NCBI RefSeq assembly: GCF_028750875.1
Contig: NW_026542597.1
Coordinates: forward strand, 14,205,082 to 14,269,081
Direction: 5' to 3'
DNA from: Macrosteles quadrilineatus
Lineage: Eukaryota > Arthropoda > Insecta > Hemiptera > Cicadellidae
DNA: 64,000 nt
Below, in pieces: positions 12,501 through 27,500 of this stretch. Positions within the stretch are counted from its first letter, which is position 1. Every line of letters starts with the position of its first letter. The position numbers and the translations under genes are program-made. A model generated the notes under the pieces. It made no database searches. It saw only the letters and a list, made by a program, of their open reading frames with translations, and was not told the DNA's origin.

Positions 12501-15500
12501 ACCATCCTGCAATGTACATAGAATTAATGCACTATCTATTCAATGAGTCAACAAAACAACTCCTGTACTATTCAGAATTTAAGTAATAAAGAGAGAACAT
12601 CGTTAGGCCTACTATTTACTTTCTCTTAAATTTTATCTCTGAAGAAGTCCTGTTGGGACAAAATATCAGTGCCATGTTTTGTGACCTTTTTATTGTGTTT
12701 ATTAGCTGGACTCTGGTATTCAGCTGAATTTTATACCATTTAAAAACAAAACACTTTTCTACTACAGTGTTAAAAGGTTTACTTACTGGTAGTTTTTCTC
12801 TTTGGTCAAGAAAGCTTTTTTCAGCAGATGTAGTGCATCTCTTATTGTTGACTTGCCGGGACAGTTGAAAACACTTGCTCCAAGTCTGGCTCCAAGGTCT
12901 TCCGAGTCCATCGTCCATTCCTTGACAGCAACAGATTGTTGTATTTAACTTGATATTATAATGTATTGATGTAATGAATTTAGTGATTTTATAAACTTCC
13001 AATTTTCTTTCAACCATTAAATGATAGCCATAGGTTTCTCGACACTGTGAGACTATGCTTTGCAAGTACAACAACCTTTTAAATTAGGATTCTGTGGATA
13101 AAGCTCTGCTAGGGTCGCAAGGCATGGATATTTTAAAAGAAAATTACATTGAATTAATATAAGTGCACCCACTACGGCGGCACGGCCAGCAACGGACGTC
13201 TAGTAGCTTCTGCCGTTTGTTAAAAAGTCCGATAGACAGAACTCTGGGGCATTTCCTAGCTACCAACTGGACAAGGGTCACGGGACTTCTGCCATTCTCC
13301 ACACTGGTCTCACGGTCTCCGTCAAAGTCGGACTCACAGTTTTAGCTCACAGGCTGTCCTAAATTGCGGATGTGCGGTTGTCCCGTCTCGTCCGACTGTG
13401 CCTTGCCGCCCTAGAGCACGCTTAGCTCGAATTCATCATAATTTTAGAGAATTAATATTGTCTTGCAGATGAATAAAAATGGACTATTATTTAATTTTTT
13501 CTCACATTAAAACAATCATAGTTGATATAGACAATAGACAATAGACAATAGACAATGATCTTTATTTACATATTCGTTGAGAACAGTACATGCGTCAGAA
13601 TCCGGTATTTTTTATATAGACTGAGACTTGTAATATTCTGCATAAGAAGCCAAATGGGCCTTAGTATTCATTTGCACTGTGATAGCCAAAAAAAACAGTT
13701 GCTAATTTCTTTATGTCCGAAATATATATTCTTTTGAAATTAAATTATACACTTAACAGCTCACTATCTTAAATTTTACATTGATTATCTACAATTTCTG
13801 TAAACGACTTTCAAGACTAACCGATTAGGAAAAATTTATATTTGCAACTCTACCACATTGTATTTTTCTTCCTCCCACTATTTATTGTTCAAGTTATTCA
13901 ACAAAACCTTTTACACAGCATTTTCAATAACTCAAAGAAGAACTAACTACCAGCAACTCACTTCTTTGACGGGATGTGATGATTCTCTCTTCGGATCGTG
14001 AGGGATTATGTTGGTGACAGCGTGCCAGACAACTCCGAGACGAGAGCCAGCCATATAGTCTGTAATGTAGGAAATTGAACATACAATGATTCTACAAAAG
14101 AGTAATAGCTTAACAGAAATTGGTTAATCAAGACTACATTTAAATGGAAAGTCTTTGATCATTTAGCTTTTGATTGATGATTCTGCTAAGTAACCAGCTT
14201 AAAGTATCAACTCCATCAGCATTTACATTATTTATGGGAGCGGTTCAACCCCAGTCATATTTCTATCCAACGTTCACCATTTTGTTGGATAGCTACATTA
14301 ATGGATAGCCCAATAACAATGAACCCAACCAATACATAGACCGATAGACCGTCAAATTATAATCCCTGTGAATTTCCAGAGTTTTGAGGTGGATATATTA
14401 CATATATATATATATATATACATGTATATATACATGTATATATATATATATATACATGAACATATTCTCTTACCTCTATGCTGAATGGTTTTTATCTTGT
14501 AAAACTCCTTGAGTACATCCATTTGCAGCTGGACTGCGAAGGGCAGCTTGATATGTAAACTGCGGCTGCGTTTGCCACCGTACCACTTGTTGTTTAGTGG
14601 GTTGTACAACTGAAGACCTGTGATGCCGTTCCAGGAGTATCTAGAAAAGTACGGTAATGCTAGCTGTAGCAAATATTTATTTAAATAGAACATAGCTAAA
14701 TGAGCAACTCACAGAGCGCTCTGCTGTAAAAGTTGTGTTTTTTTACCATCACTTAGTTTTTGATACTTAGATATTTGATGTGACTTGTGAAAAATTTTAA
14801 AATAATGAATAAAACTTTATTAGGGATTAATTTTTGAAAATCCATTTTTTTCCATGCTGGTAAGGTGGAAAATTTCAAGTATTGTACACCAACGACACCA
14901 AGTAAACTAAAACTAAGTTAGGCAATGTTTACAACTGTTATGTGATTAAGTGATTTTATATTCTATCGTAAACTTTAGGATAATGAAGTAGACGACGCAT
15001 ACAGAACTGTTGTAGCTTGTAGCCAATTTTTTTCATAACAGAACAGAGTGTGCTGATGTCAAAATTTTATTCCTTTAGTATTTGGTACTATTAGTATAAT
15101 AATACTACTACTACTTATACTATAAAATATTCTATGGTTGGCAATAAGTACTCTCAATTTATCTTGGTTAAAAAGCTTATACGATAGACATCAGTAATTG
15201 CCGCACAATAGAAATCAGTGCTTTTTGTAGGTGGCTCAAAATCCAACCACTATTTCTAAAACTGACTGCAGTTTTATTGAAATGTCTATTTCTACAAATA
15301 CTCAACTATTGATCTACCTCAAGTCTAGCTCAGCATTACGAGCTCTACCCTCATCGTCTTGACTGACACTGCCGCGTGCAGACACCAACGTGCCACTGCG
15401 GATTTGTATGAGCGACGGCGTACCAACATCCGTGGGAAGACTCTGCGTCAGGAACAGTGGAAACATGAGGCGTTGATAGTTCACACTGAACTCGAAGTAG

Positions 15501-18500
15501 ACGGAGCTCAGCTTTCGGACAACTGTCAACAGATAAATATTAGTTGAGCTGTTTTACCATGGACCCTCAAGATGGGAATTCTGGCTGAAATCTTTTTGAG
15601 CAGGAACTGTGAATTAGAGGAGGAAAAGTGTTTAGTGATGATATTAACCCTGTTTGATCTGTGTAGTTAAACAGTCAAATTAAATGTCGAAAGATGGGCA
15701 GAACATGTACTGAGAATTGGAGCAGTGGTGGAAGATGCAGAGGACCGGATAATGTGGCAAAGAATTTTTGGTGTGGCTAAAAGCTAGTTTACCCTACCTG
15801 TAGTTATATTGTTGAATGAAGAGCTATTCAAGTACTGGGTTATAATAGTTCTGCCATCCACCTTGAAGATGAACTCCAAATGAATCTCCTCCTGTTCTTT
15901 GATTGGAGCCTTGAGTGTCTTCAACAGCTGAGCAATCTTGGCAAAGTTGATGTTGGCGTGAGCTGTCATGTTGTGCAGCTGACGCTTGATCCCTTCTCCA
16001 ACGCCTTCTGCTTTGATGTACAGCTGCATAAGAAAAACTAGAGTAGAACTCAAACTTCCCAAATCCATTTAAGAAAAAGTATATGATTATTTTTAAAGGT
16101 TACAGCCACAAGATGTACTGCAATTCTACTTACTTCCTACATGCTGTGTAGATCAGTGGTTATGGTGATCAGAAGATCTCCATTAATTTTTCCAGTATGA
16201 TTCAGAAGATAATTTAATTTAATCTCTCGTATTTATTTTGTGTTTTTCAATAACATTGGAATTAAGTTTTTTTATGAAATAATGGCCCAAAAGGCTGGTA
16301 TATTAGTATCTAATATTGACCTTTTGTTTGAGCGTTAGGTTAGCATCATTAGACATGACAGATGACATCTGGGTCCATATCAATACCAATAATTGTGATC
16401 AAACCATTGACCTTCAGATTTTGAGGCATACATTGTAACCAATCAGTTACCAAGACAATTGTTTGCAAACACTCTGTGGCTAATAAACCAAACAAACCAT
16501 GCACTTGTACAGTATCTTAAAACGACCATGCAAAATATGAAAAATTGTTTACCGCATATGAAGTGGTGACGCCCAATGAATGCTGCTCAGTCATAAATAT
16601 GAAAACATTAGGCAGCCCTGTCCGTTCACTACCGATGGACAAAAGCTGCAAAACTCCACCGAACCCTCGCTCCTTGTCCTCATAGTCTAGAAGATAGTTT
16701 CCTGTTGCCCAAATTGTTGTTTTCTTTGGAACATATCTTGTAAGTTGGGACGAAATTATACCTCTGCAAAAAAATCCAGATATCAAGTTGTTATAGGTTT
16801 GAAATAGCATAGTCACTTATCTTAATGTGGGTGAGTCAAAAACTCACATTCAAGGACTATTAGAACAAAAATATAAATTAGGCAAGAGTGTGGGTTGGGC
16901 AAGATGATTTTTAGCTTTGCCACTGGATATGGGTTGAAGTTGGGTCCATTAAATTTCAAGACATCCCAATATGCTATAGGTGCAGTCTTGGTTCTAGTTA
17001 AAGAACAAACTGCCATCTAATTTATTCAACACTCATCACTTATCTTTTACTTGAAATATCCACAGTGGTGAGTTGGAGTTATAACTAGTTTGATTCAAAC
17101 TGCTTTAGGTTTGAGGAGAGGATTGGGGGCTGGAGGCTCACCATGGCCTAGACCAATCAGTAAGGGGCATTTGTCATAGCAACAGTTGTAGTCCATGTTG
17201 CCAAATTTCTGTAGTAGTTGTAGTAGAACAAAGCTGCAACTAAAATAAGCTTAGCCTTGAAGAAGAGAACAGCAGTACCCCTAGGGTGTGCCTTGAATAT
17301 GGCAACAGTGCTAGGATGTCTCTTCCCTACCACCGACACACCCGACACAACCACACACTAATAATCTCATCTTAGTACAATCTACAGACTTACAGTTGAG
17401 AGTAGCAGGGGTAGGTGGTTGAAGCTAGAGACTTGACAGTTGTATAGAAGAAGTTGTACAGTTGAAGGCTAGGCTCGGTCTGCATGTACCAGAACAAACT
17501 GATGAATCGGTCCGGTGCCGGTTTGGAGAGAACGAGCATCGTGAGAGCCGCAACTCTCACCTCCAGAGTCTGCGACCGGTTGCACAAAACTGGCCAGAAC
17601 AGTTCAAAGATCTGCCACAGGTAACATATTATAATCACTTCAACAGGGACGTACTTCTGTATGAATGTGGTCTGTGAATACTTGGTGAGTGTAGAATGGA
17701 GTGAATTATCTTTGTAGCTTTTTCTGAATAAGATCTGTCTATTTCAAGACCATTCATTAAAATACCAATAATCCCAGATTTATGAGTCAAGTTTTAAACC
17801 GAGGAAAAATTTACGTACCGGTACGTACATTGGGATAATATGGTATATAAGACCAAGCCATTCCTACAAATAGGTACTACTTTATTAATTGATTCATTGG
17901 GAGGAGCCAACCAAATCCCTAATTAAGTCAGGAACAATTACTTTATCTACAGGGTGAGATATTTCGTTTTAAAAATACATAGTTTGACAGGAATTTACAA
18001 AAAGAGATTGAAAGCGCAGGAAACTGGCGCGGCCAGAAAGTTTGCGCGTTCAGAAAATATTCACATTCAAAGTTGTTCGGTGGAGCAATTCATTTATTTA
18101 AAGAAAACCCAATGATAAAGGACTTTTCTCAGCTAAACAATGTATTCCCTGTTTGTTTACCTTGTTGGGATACGTGTAGACAGTATTGATGACAGCCCAG
18201 GTAGACAGGAACTGTATGTGATGATCTGTGGTCGTCTGGCCTGTGATGATCGGAGCCAGATAGTCTAGACTCTGTTTTAGCTCAATGTTAGACAGTCCCT
18301 GCAGATACAGCATGCGCTCCTCGTACTCTGTGCTCTCTGTAAATTGTTGAATGTTTGATTTGTTCTGTATTTGATGTGATATTGTTTTTGTCTTTGTTCT
18401 GTCCAGTGCTCTACGGGTGTCACAAAAAAGTGTGATGGGCTGTACAGGACGTAATTCTACATGCAAAAATAAGTCAAAAATGAAGAATAAAATTTTTTGG

Positions 18501-21500
18501 ATTTCGGCTTAGTTCAGCCGTAATCCGTCATTTTGTTTTTTGGGGAAAATATTTATTATTTCAAAATCCCTTTGAGAAATTTTTACGAAACTTGGCAAAA
18601 TTGTTAACATTATAGTAAGTAACATTTATAAAAAAAATTATTATATTAACTTTCCAAATTTCAAAATGGCGGCCGTTTGAATTTTGTTATGCCAAATTTC
18701 ATGAAAACCGGTACCTATATCAACATTTTATAAGGGACAAAAGTTTTAGTATTTATTATGACAAATCCAACAAAACAAAAATGAGTAAAATCGGTTCATA
18801 AATAAAGAAGCTGTGTTTATTTTAGTAATTTAGACTGAAATTATTAATATTTAAATGTATTAAATGTAATGTAATAATTTATGTAACGTATCAAGTAATT
18901 TCAGTCTAAATTACTAAAATAAACACAGCTTCTTTATTTATGAACCGATTTTATTCATTTTTGTTTTGTTGGATTTGTCATAATATAAATACTAAAACTT
19001 TTGTCTCTTACAAAATGTTGATTTAGGTACCAGTTTTCATGAAATTTGGCATTAAAAAATTCAAACGGCCGCCATTTTAAAATTTGGAAAGTTAAAATAA
19101 TAATTTTTTTTATTAATGTTACTTACTATAGTGTAAACAATTTTGCCAAGTTTCGTAAAAATATATCAAAGGGAATTTGAAATAATAAATATTTTTTCCC
19201 AAAAAACAAAATGGCGGATTACGGCTAAACTAAGCCGAAATCCAAAAAATTTTATTCTGTATTTTTTACTTATTTTTGCATGTAGAATTAGATCCTGTAC
19301 AGCCCATCACACTTTTTTGTGACACCCTGTATATTAAGTGTTTGTATTGATATTGATAGTGTTTTATTGATTCTTTTCTTCAAATTCCAGTATTTTTATC
19401 GTATTGGAAATTTCTTGATAGGCTTTACTTATGCAATTGAGGTATTCACAACTATGTTATAAGAAAATTATATATGAAGTAGATTAATTTTATAAACATG
19501 TCTTTTAATAGAAACTCTAATGTCCAAGGTAACTCCAACTCTAGGGCATTAGAAGAGTTAAAATCTCCTGTAGAAGTATGTGAAATGTGAAAATAATGGG
19601 AATACTGAAGCAATCTAGCTCATTTATTTACACAATGAAACAGTTAAACTAGAACATAAAACTCATTCAAGATTATGACAGGATTTCTATACAAACATTT
19701 AGAAACAAAAGTAACACACACTACAATCACACACTTTAATCATGATAAATTTGAAACAAAAGTAATTTCTTTAAATACTTTTCTAGCGATTTTTTTAAAT
19801 ATTCTTTGTAAAACACTGTCCATTACCTGTAAGTCTGTCCAGGTAGAACTTGGCGTATCTGTCAATAGTATCGGATTTGCACCCCAAGTTGCAAACTTTA
19901 TGGAGAAGGTTGGCAAAAGTGAGAATTGCAGAATGTCTGACGTCCTTTCCGATTGGATAGCTCCAATGCAAAAACTCCTGGAAATCACAAGTACTCGCAT
20001 TATACTTAGAAGCAACACTACTTACAGCAATAAACTATGGGTAGCAATCTAAATTCCAACAAAAATATGTGATTTGTGCTAAATTTTTTTACCACTATGT
20101 ATGATTTTTCATCTTAGTTTTTAGTTCAAACTTATCCAATATGGCTTAGGTCTTTCTTTCCGTCCTCAAGGTAACGTTTCTTTTGTTCAGGTGTGATTTC
20201 TTTAAACATTGTCTTAAGAAGTCAAATAAGCTAATCAAAATATGCTGGAAAAGAGTGTAACAATGTAGTCCGTGCCAGATAGTAAGTATAACCATTGAGA
20301 AGTAGGTACCGAGGAAACACGCTTGTGGGGCAACCGTGCCCTTTCAGCTGTTGTGCCAATATACTTGTGACAAGCAAGCAAGAGCCCGAACGGAGAGCAC
20401 GTGCGGAAATTCCTATCGCACAGGGTCTTCCTCCACTGTGAACGTTGAAGTACATCAGGTCGGTGTTGCACTTTGCCCTAGACACCAGCACTAGTGCTAG
20501 ACACCACCTTAGTGTACCATGGAGGTTATCCTCTGTTCCTTTTTCTCTGTGGTATATATAACTAAAGCTCAAGCAAACGGGCAAGGTTTGGTCTACCAAC
20601 AAATATAACCAACCATCAAGGTGGACCAGCTACATGAACTTTGGTGCATTATTTTTCGCCAACCCATATTCAAAATTGTTATTAAATTCAAGACATTATT
20701 GCTTAGAGAAGATAGTAAACTTGGTAATCATAAGTTTGTTTGGTTGGTGTATTAGATAACTACTAACTGGATATGACATTTTTGAATTATGGAGATGTTC
20801 ATACCTCACATTGGGTCAGTAGGTCCTCAGTGGGTTTTCGTTGGTAGAAAGGAAAGTTGACGAGAAGTCGTCCGGCCAGCAAACCTCGGATCCGTTCCGA
20901 CTTGACCAAATCTCGGATGAACAAAACTGACTGTGGTGAACCAACCACGGGTACCAACTCCCAGAACAGATGCCTTGGAATCACATTTCAGTTAAGTTCA
21001 AGTGTTAAACATTGTCTGGGGTGCTTAGTGGTTATAAAGTTGCAGTAACAAAATCGTAATATAATTCTTTATAGATGGGTTTTACCCTAATATTTTATAA
21101 TGTGGTAAATGAAATAGTGTCCCATCATTACCTCTTGGATATTAAAGGAACTATCTCATCTTGAACCACGAGAAGCCCATTTGTTATTAAAATATAACAT
21201 ACTGTAGTTGAACGAGCCAAATACAGAGACTGCTATTGTCTTAAGTTTTATTTCCTTGAATTTTGTATTTGATATAGTTGAAGTGACATAAAAAGTTTTA
21301 TATTTTACAATAATTTGTCCTTCCAGTTGGGCTTAAACAATTAATGTATTCCACAAAGATCGGTAATTTACGTCAGCATACTCTATCAGTGGTTAAAATG
21401 AACAATAAATATCATTTGTACAGGGTGACACATAGGAACCGGACGTTTTTTAAATAAGTAGTACACAGTAGTTAAAGGGAATAAAATGGTTTTAATACTG

Positions 21501-24500
21501 TACATAGTGAGGTAAACATTTGCCATTTGTTACAAAACAGTCATTTTTTGAAAGTGACGTCATGCAAATGGCGGCCATGTACTTCTCTACAAAATGTTCA
21601 TTCTGGTCTGAAAATCATCTGAAACTCAGTTCAGGAGGACTTATTCAATGCCGTTGATATCTTCTGTGATTGCCAACTTCAAATCCCCTAGAGTGCGTGG
21701 TTTGTGAGCGTAGTAAACACACGCTCCTTAAACAGGAAGTAATCTTTAGTGGACAAGTTAGGTGACCTTGGTGGCCACGGTATGTCACCAAAGTGAGAAA
21801 TTCGGAAACATTCATTCCATACTGCTCTCAATATGTCGATGTTTTCCGGTGTTCTCGAAATTCTAACAAGGCCTGGTGGTTTCTTTTTTGTTATATTCCC
21901 AGTTGTTCGGAACCCTGAAACCCATCTAAATAGCATATTTCGGCTTGGAACCGTTCCGTGGCGTTCAACATTAAAATGCCCATTGAATTCCCGCTGGATA
22001 TGACGACGGATTCACTATTTTGGACCAAAGTATTGTATGCGAAAACGCGATGTTCTAAGGTCCACTGAGCCATTTCAACAAAAATGGCAAGCCTCACTGA
22101 AGGGTATGACATAACCTAAATCTTCCTACCACGTGCGACAACGATGAAACAGCTGTTTAAAAAACGTCCGGTTCCTTTGTGTCACCCTGTATTTCAAAAC
22201 TAGCTACAGCTTTTCAATTAGAATAGTTTAGTTGTACACATGGTCAGGTGACACTCACTGCATGGTCTCCTGTTGGTAGCTGGTACCTAAAGTGACTTTG
22301 TGGTAGAGTTGCTCCCAGTCTTCCAACTCCAGCCACCACATCAGGTTGATCAGACTGAACACTGTCTCATTGTTGAGTCCCCGGGACCCGACCTCCCACC
22401 ACAAACTGTTGCTGAGGTCTTCCAGCATCGTACTGATCTGTGGGTAAAAACTCATTAGTATGGATCGTTTCGATTAGGATCACTCCCGGCGTCTTTCAGT
22501 GACTCCCAACATCTACCGATTGCTCCCAACATCTACTGATTGCTCCCAACATCTACTGCTTGTCTGACATCCACCGATCGCTCCCGACGTTAGCCTAAAA
22601 ATGGCTTGGAACAGCATAAAAATGATTTTAGACATTACGACCAATGCTAGATTATTGAAAATACCATAATTTTTCCACCACCCAAATCCATCACAAAAAT
22701 GAATGTGCTACTTGACAGATTATGTTTTTCAAAAATTTGGGGAGTAAAAATTAAAAGATTGGTCCTGTCCTGAGTATACCTAGTTAAAATATTGATGAAC
22801 TTGATTATATGAGTATTTAAATTACTTAAGCATGTAAGGGTCAAGTCTTTTAGGGTGTATAATGAAATGGACCCTCCCAAATTTTCCAAAAAAGAGTCAA
22901 ATTCTTCTACTATAATTTTGGTTGTACAAACATACATTTTTACTACCATTAATTTCACTACCATGTAATATTTTACTAACCTCTGACAGAACAATAGTCT
23001 TGTTGGAAGGTGGTAGTCCATATGTCGCATCGAGTACAATCTCCCTGTAGAAAAGGTCGGTGACGTTCATCGCCCCAGGGAATGACAGCTCTTTCGCTAT
23101 TGGGCCAACTGACTCCACAAGCAGAGTCTGGCTATTCAACACACGTAATGTTAATTGTTAAGTAAACTACCAGGGCTGCATTTATCAATATAGCTCTGTA
23201 AGCCCTAATCTAGGGACCCACCTTGCTGAGAGACGTAATGTCAATCAACATTTATTGTCAAAAGATTTAACTATCCCCTTATTGCTAAGGGAGCCCAAGG
23301 ATCGCCCCTACTCACACATAATATGTGTGAGTAGGGGCGATCCTTGGGCATCGCCCCACCTGCATATTATGCAGGCCTCACAAATACAGACACAAGGGTT
23401 AGCAAGGACCATTGATTGAGTGTGTGTGTGCGTGAGCACAGAAAACATACTACTATAACCCAGAATGCCAACCGCATGGTAAAAAGCATTAAGTGTTTTG
23501 AGAGAACTTTGCCTGTCAATCCGTAGGCAGCGCCTACGGCTGCCTACACACCTAACACTGCCTACGGATTGACGGCTACCTACGATTGACAGGTAAAGCT
23601 CTCTCAAAACGCTTAATGCTTTTTACCATGCGGTTGGCATTCTGGGTTATAGTAGTACGTTTTCTGTGGCGTGAGTCAGGCTTCTCACATCTCACAAGTG
23701 GAGCCGAGCTCCAGTCGCGCTCTCTGAGTAAACAATGTATGAATGTTATTTACATCTTACATTCTCTCCGGGTTCGATTCCAATTTATGGGCAATCCAAA
23801 ATAAGCTTAATAATTTGTAGCTTAGCCAAAGGGACAATTTTAAACAAACGGAGTCCAGCTCAGGTGAAAGTGACGGCATTAGTGACTTTAATGGAAAATG
23901 TTACCAGAACCGGATTTGCGTCTTTTTACACTTCGTTGGAGGAGGAGGACACCGATTTTTAAATTAGAGTTTATATGGCAATGTCAAGCTGGAAAGGAAT
24001 CAAAATCAACTAACCAAAACCTGGCATTATCAAGATATTATTGGAAATCCCCATGTAAAGGGTTTTAAACAGACATACAGACCTAAATTAAACTAAATTT
24101 TAATAAATAATAGAACAATAAAAGGATCAATTGTTGGCTTTTACAAACATACTCACTTAACTATTGAAGTATGTGCCTCTGCTCTTGATTGGTATGGCTC
24201 CAGCACAATTGCAGCTTTTGACGTTATATTTTTTATGAGGAAAGGAGCGTCTTTGTCAACAAAGTAGGCTCTCTCCGCATGAGGGAGCACCTCTGTCTAG
24301 AAAATATATTGAACATAAATTAATATTAATAGATTATACCCCAATAACTTACTAAAATATTTGTCAATGTAATGGCATCTCATTAGCCTATACATTTAAC
24401 ACTATTTCATTTAACACTATCATTTAACATTATTTTACCAACAAGAAACAGAATGTTGGTATATTTATAAAGAAAATACATGTATGCCAAACAAGGGCAG

Positions 24501-27500
24501 TCTCAGGGTGGGTCAAGGGGGTAGTGACCCCCTCCACTGGGTTGCCATATTCCCGGATTTCCCAGAGACAGGGTTTTGACATTCAAAATTTAGCTCCGAG
24601 GGATTTCAAAAAGTGAGAAATCTCCTATTTTTTGCTGTCGATTAAAATAAATTGTAAAAAATCATTTTAGTTACTGGCTAAAATTACATACCTGGTAGCT
24701 GCTTGGACAAAGCAATTTTGGACTGCTTGACCAAAATGTGCTTGGGCTGTTCTTACAAGAGACGAGGTCCAAGATCTTCCGGATATGGTGGACATTATTT
24801 CCCACAGGACTTACAATATATTCCACTCTGCAAGTACCGTAGAGACCAGACTGTAAAATAACAATGTTGTAGACAAGACATATCTGTGAAAACTTAAGTC
24901 ATTAGTTTAAATCACACATAACACCGTGCAAAAACCAGGACTTTAAACAAATGTCAAACGTTCTTATATTAAAAAAACTATTGTTGAAAGTTTGACTAAG
25001 ATTCAGATATGCTAGACTAGAGGTATTATAGACCTCTATCAAATATAATGTATGTGATCGATTCTAAATGTGTAACAACACTTTGAAAAGAGATTTTTGT
25101 TTGGAATACTTAAAAAAATCTAGCAAAGACATAAAAAACATAGCATCTGTATTGCTTGGTTTATATGAGATAAAAACTTCTGGCTTTGGAAATGATTTAC
25201 CACACAATTAACTCATCTATAGATATCAAAAGAGTCCGTCAAAAGAAGCCCCCTTGGAGGAGAGGATTATCAAGTTAATTGTACTGTGAACTTTAAAATA
25301 AAATAAATTTTCTTCTTTAGTAAGGCAAACTCAGTACCTCATGGTCCTTTCAAACCGTTAACCTTTACTTTTTTGTCCTATCAACTGGTTAAAACTATTT
25401 TTTTGTTAGGTAACTTGGTTTTTAATTCATTCCTTCTCCCTTAATGAAAAAGGTTAAAAAATATCTACTTTAAGATTTTTTAAATAAAGGAATAGAGTTC
25501 GACTAGCTTACTGGAGAAAATAGTGTCCAGGGGCAATAAGATGGGCCTACTTGATAAAAGAACACTTCATAACACTGATATTTCGTCCTGATTTAGGACT
25601 TATTGAGTAAGTTGAAGAGAAATATGTCAGTTAAAAGTTCAAAATTGGAGTGATTTTCCAATTCCAGACATTTCTCCTACTATAGCTTAATGGCTTTCCT
25701 TCAAATTATAACCTACTTTAGTTTAAGTACTCAATGATGTATTATTCAAACAAAAAAATAAAGCATATTCCTGGGTCCAAGAATAATTTCGCATCAAATG
25801 ATAAAAAAAAAACTCATTATGAGAATTTCCAGGTATTCCTTACCTCACTAGATATAAAAGCTGAAACGCTGCCAAATATTCCGTTGATGTCGAGTTGCAG
25901 TAAACTTGCCAAAGCTCGTTTAATGTTGATGGACCACTCGACATCATCATTGGTCGTCTCGAGACTCACTAGCGTACCTCCCTTGTACACAGCTCGGAAT
26001 GGGAGCAGTAGGCGGGAAATGTCCACAGAGAACTCATCTTCTGACTTTATATCTGAAAGCTGAAAAGGCAAGCGAGTTTTAATTAATGTATATCTGAGTG
26101 AAGTCGATGGTAGGGAATAAAAGTAAATTGTAGTAAATTTTTATCCATACCCTCCCATTAAGAGTTATTAACGTACCTCAATCAATCTACAGTTTATTTA
26201 AAAAGTAAAGCTCCATTTTCATAAACTTTTTCGTCTCTTGTTTACAATCTGACTGTGGTTGAACATCAACTGGATGATCAGCTGTTAAATTGCAATTCAC
26301 AACCAAACTGTTATAAAGAAATTTGGTCAGCATCACTTATCACTTGTTTGAAAGTGAATTATAGAAATAAATCAAACGCATGGGATGCAAAGCCCTACAG
26401 GAAATTTCCTTTTTTTTAAACCGTTTTTGTCCCTCTTTGCTAAATCTTAGCTTTTAAATTACACCTCAATCGTTAAATCTGTTCAGGACGGCTGAAAAGG
26501 GAATGTTACAGAAAACCCCCTTACTGAATTAAGAGTATTGATAGATAGTTCCGATCACTAGCAAGGAAAGTGAAGAAAAACTTATCATCGTTATTGTGTT
26601 GAAACAGGAATATAATGTTGCATGTTTGAAACAGAGAATCAGAATTTGAATGAAGAATGCTTGAGTGTAGAATCTTTGGTAAAATTGAGTGGAATGGCCT
26701 CTGTAGCTTTGCCACAAAACTATGACCAGAATTTTCTTTAGTCAAGATCATAATACAACCAAATGATGTAGGACTGATGGGTCCAGTTTCGAACCATAAA
26801 AAATTATTTCTCAGGATTGTACCAGAGACCCTCTTAATACTAGAGGAGCTGTATTAGCTGCATGGGTACCCACTCAGCTATACCCAGCTATGTATTGAAA
26901 GGCATGTTTAAATCAAAACACTCCAATCTTAAAATTTAAATAATCGTTTCACTGAATTGTATACCTGCAGTATTGTTGCATCTGTTGTTTTTTGAACGAT
27001 CAAGTTTGCATTTATGTTCCATTCTGACAAGGTCTCCTCCGGAAAGTTAGAACCGACTCTAATTTTTGCGGACCAAGCAAATTTTACTTCCTGATTGACA
27101 GCAAACAGCTCTCTCTCTTCTCCGGAGATTGGGCACAGCAAGCAAAGGATACCTGAAACAAACAGTTATATTATTAAAATTTTACGAATTGTATGTTGAA
27201 AAAATTGGTAGTTAACATCTTGCTACAATAGCAGAGCTGCTCTTACGATATAACATAAGTTTATAATATCCTTGAACTTCATCCTATAATGCAGAAGTAA
27301 AAATCAGAACCTGAAAGGGTTTTTAAGTTAGCCTGTTTACACAAAGCTATAGTTGGCAGGCATGTAACCTGCCTCAGATAATTTGAAATACACTTAAAGT
27401 TGCGTTTGAATGAGGCCAGTAAAGTAGGCAGGTTGCTGGGCAGGTTACTTGCCTCTAATGTAACCTGCCTGCTCTACTGGCTTCGTGTATAATGCGGCTT

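Noticed and set aside
19675..20052. 125-codon plus-strand open frame
   Set aside because: It is antisense to the real exon 19827-19977, whose frame and splice sites fit the vitellogenin-like gene.
20150..20215. Short minus-strand frame beginning MFKEITPEQKKRYLEDG
   Set aside because: Looks protein-like, but only 25 codons before a stop and no splice partners; probably a scrap of a retrocopy or transposon.
20231..20602. 123-codon minus-strand open frame between vitellogenin-like exons
   Set aside because: No splice phase link to neighbouring exons and no recognisable motif; the flanking exons join correctly without it.
22477..22590. Possible CRISPR-like array
   Set aside because: Units of 20 bp abut with no unique spacers, in a eukaryotic intron; a plain tandem repeat.
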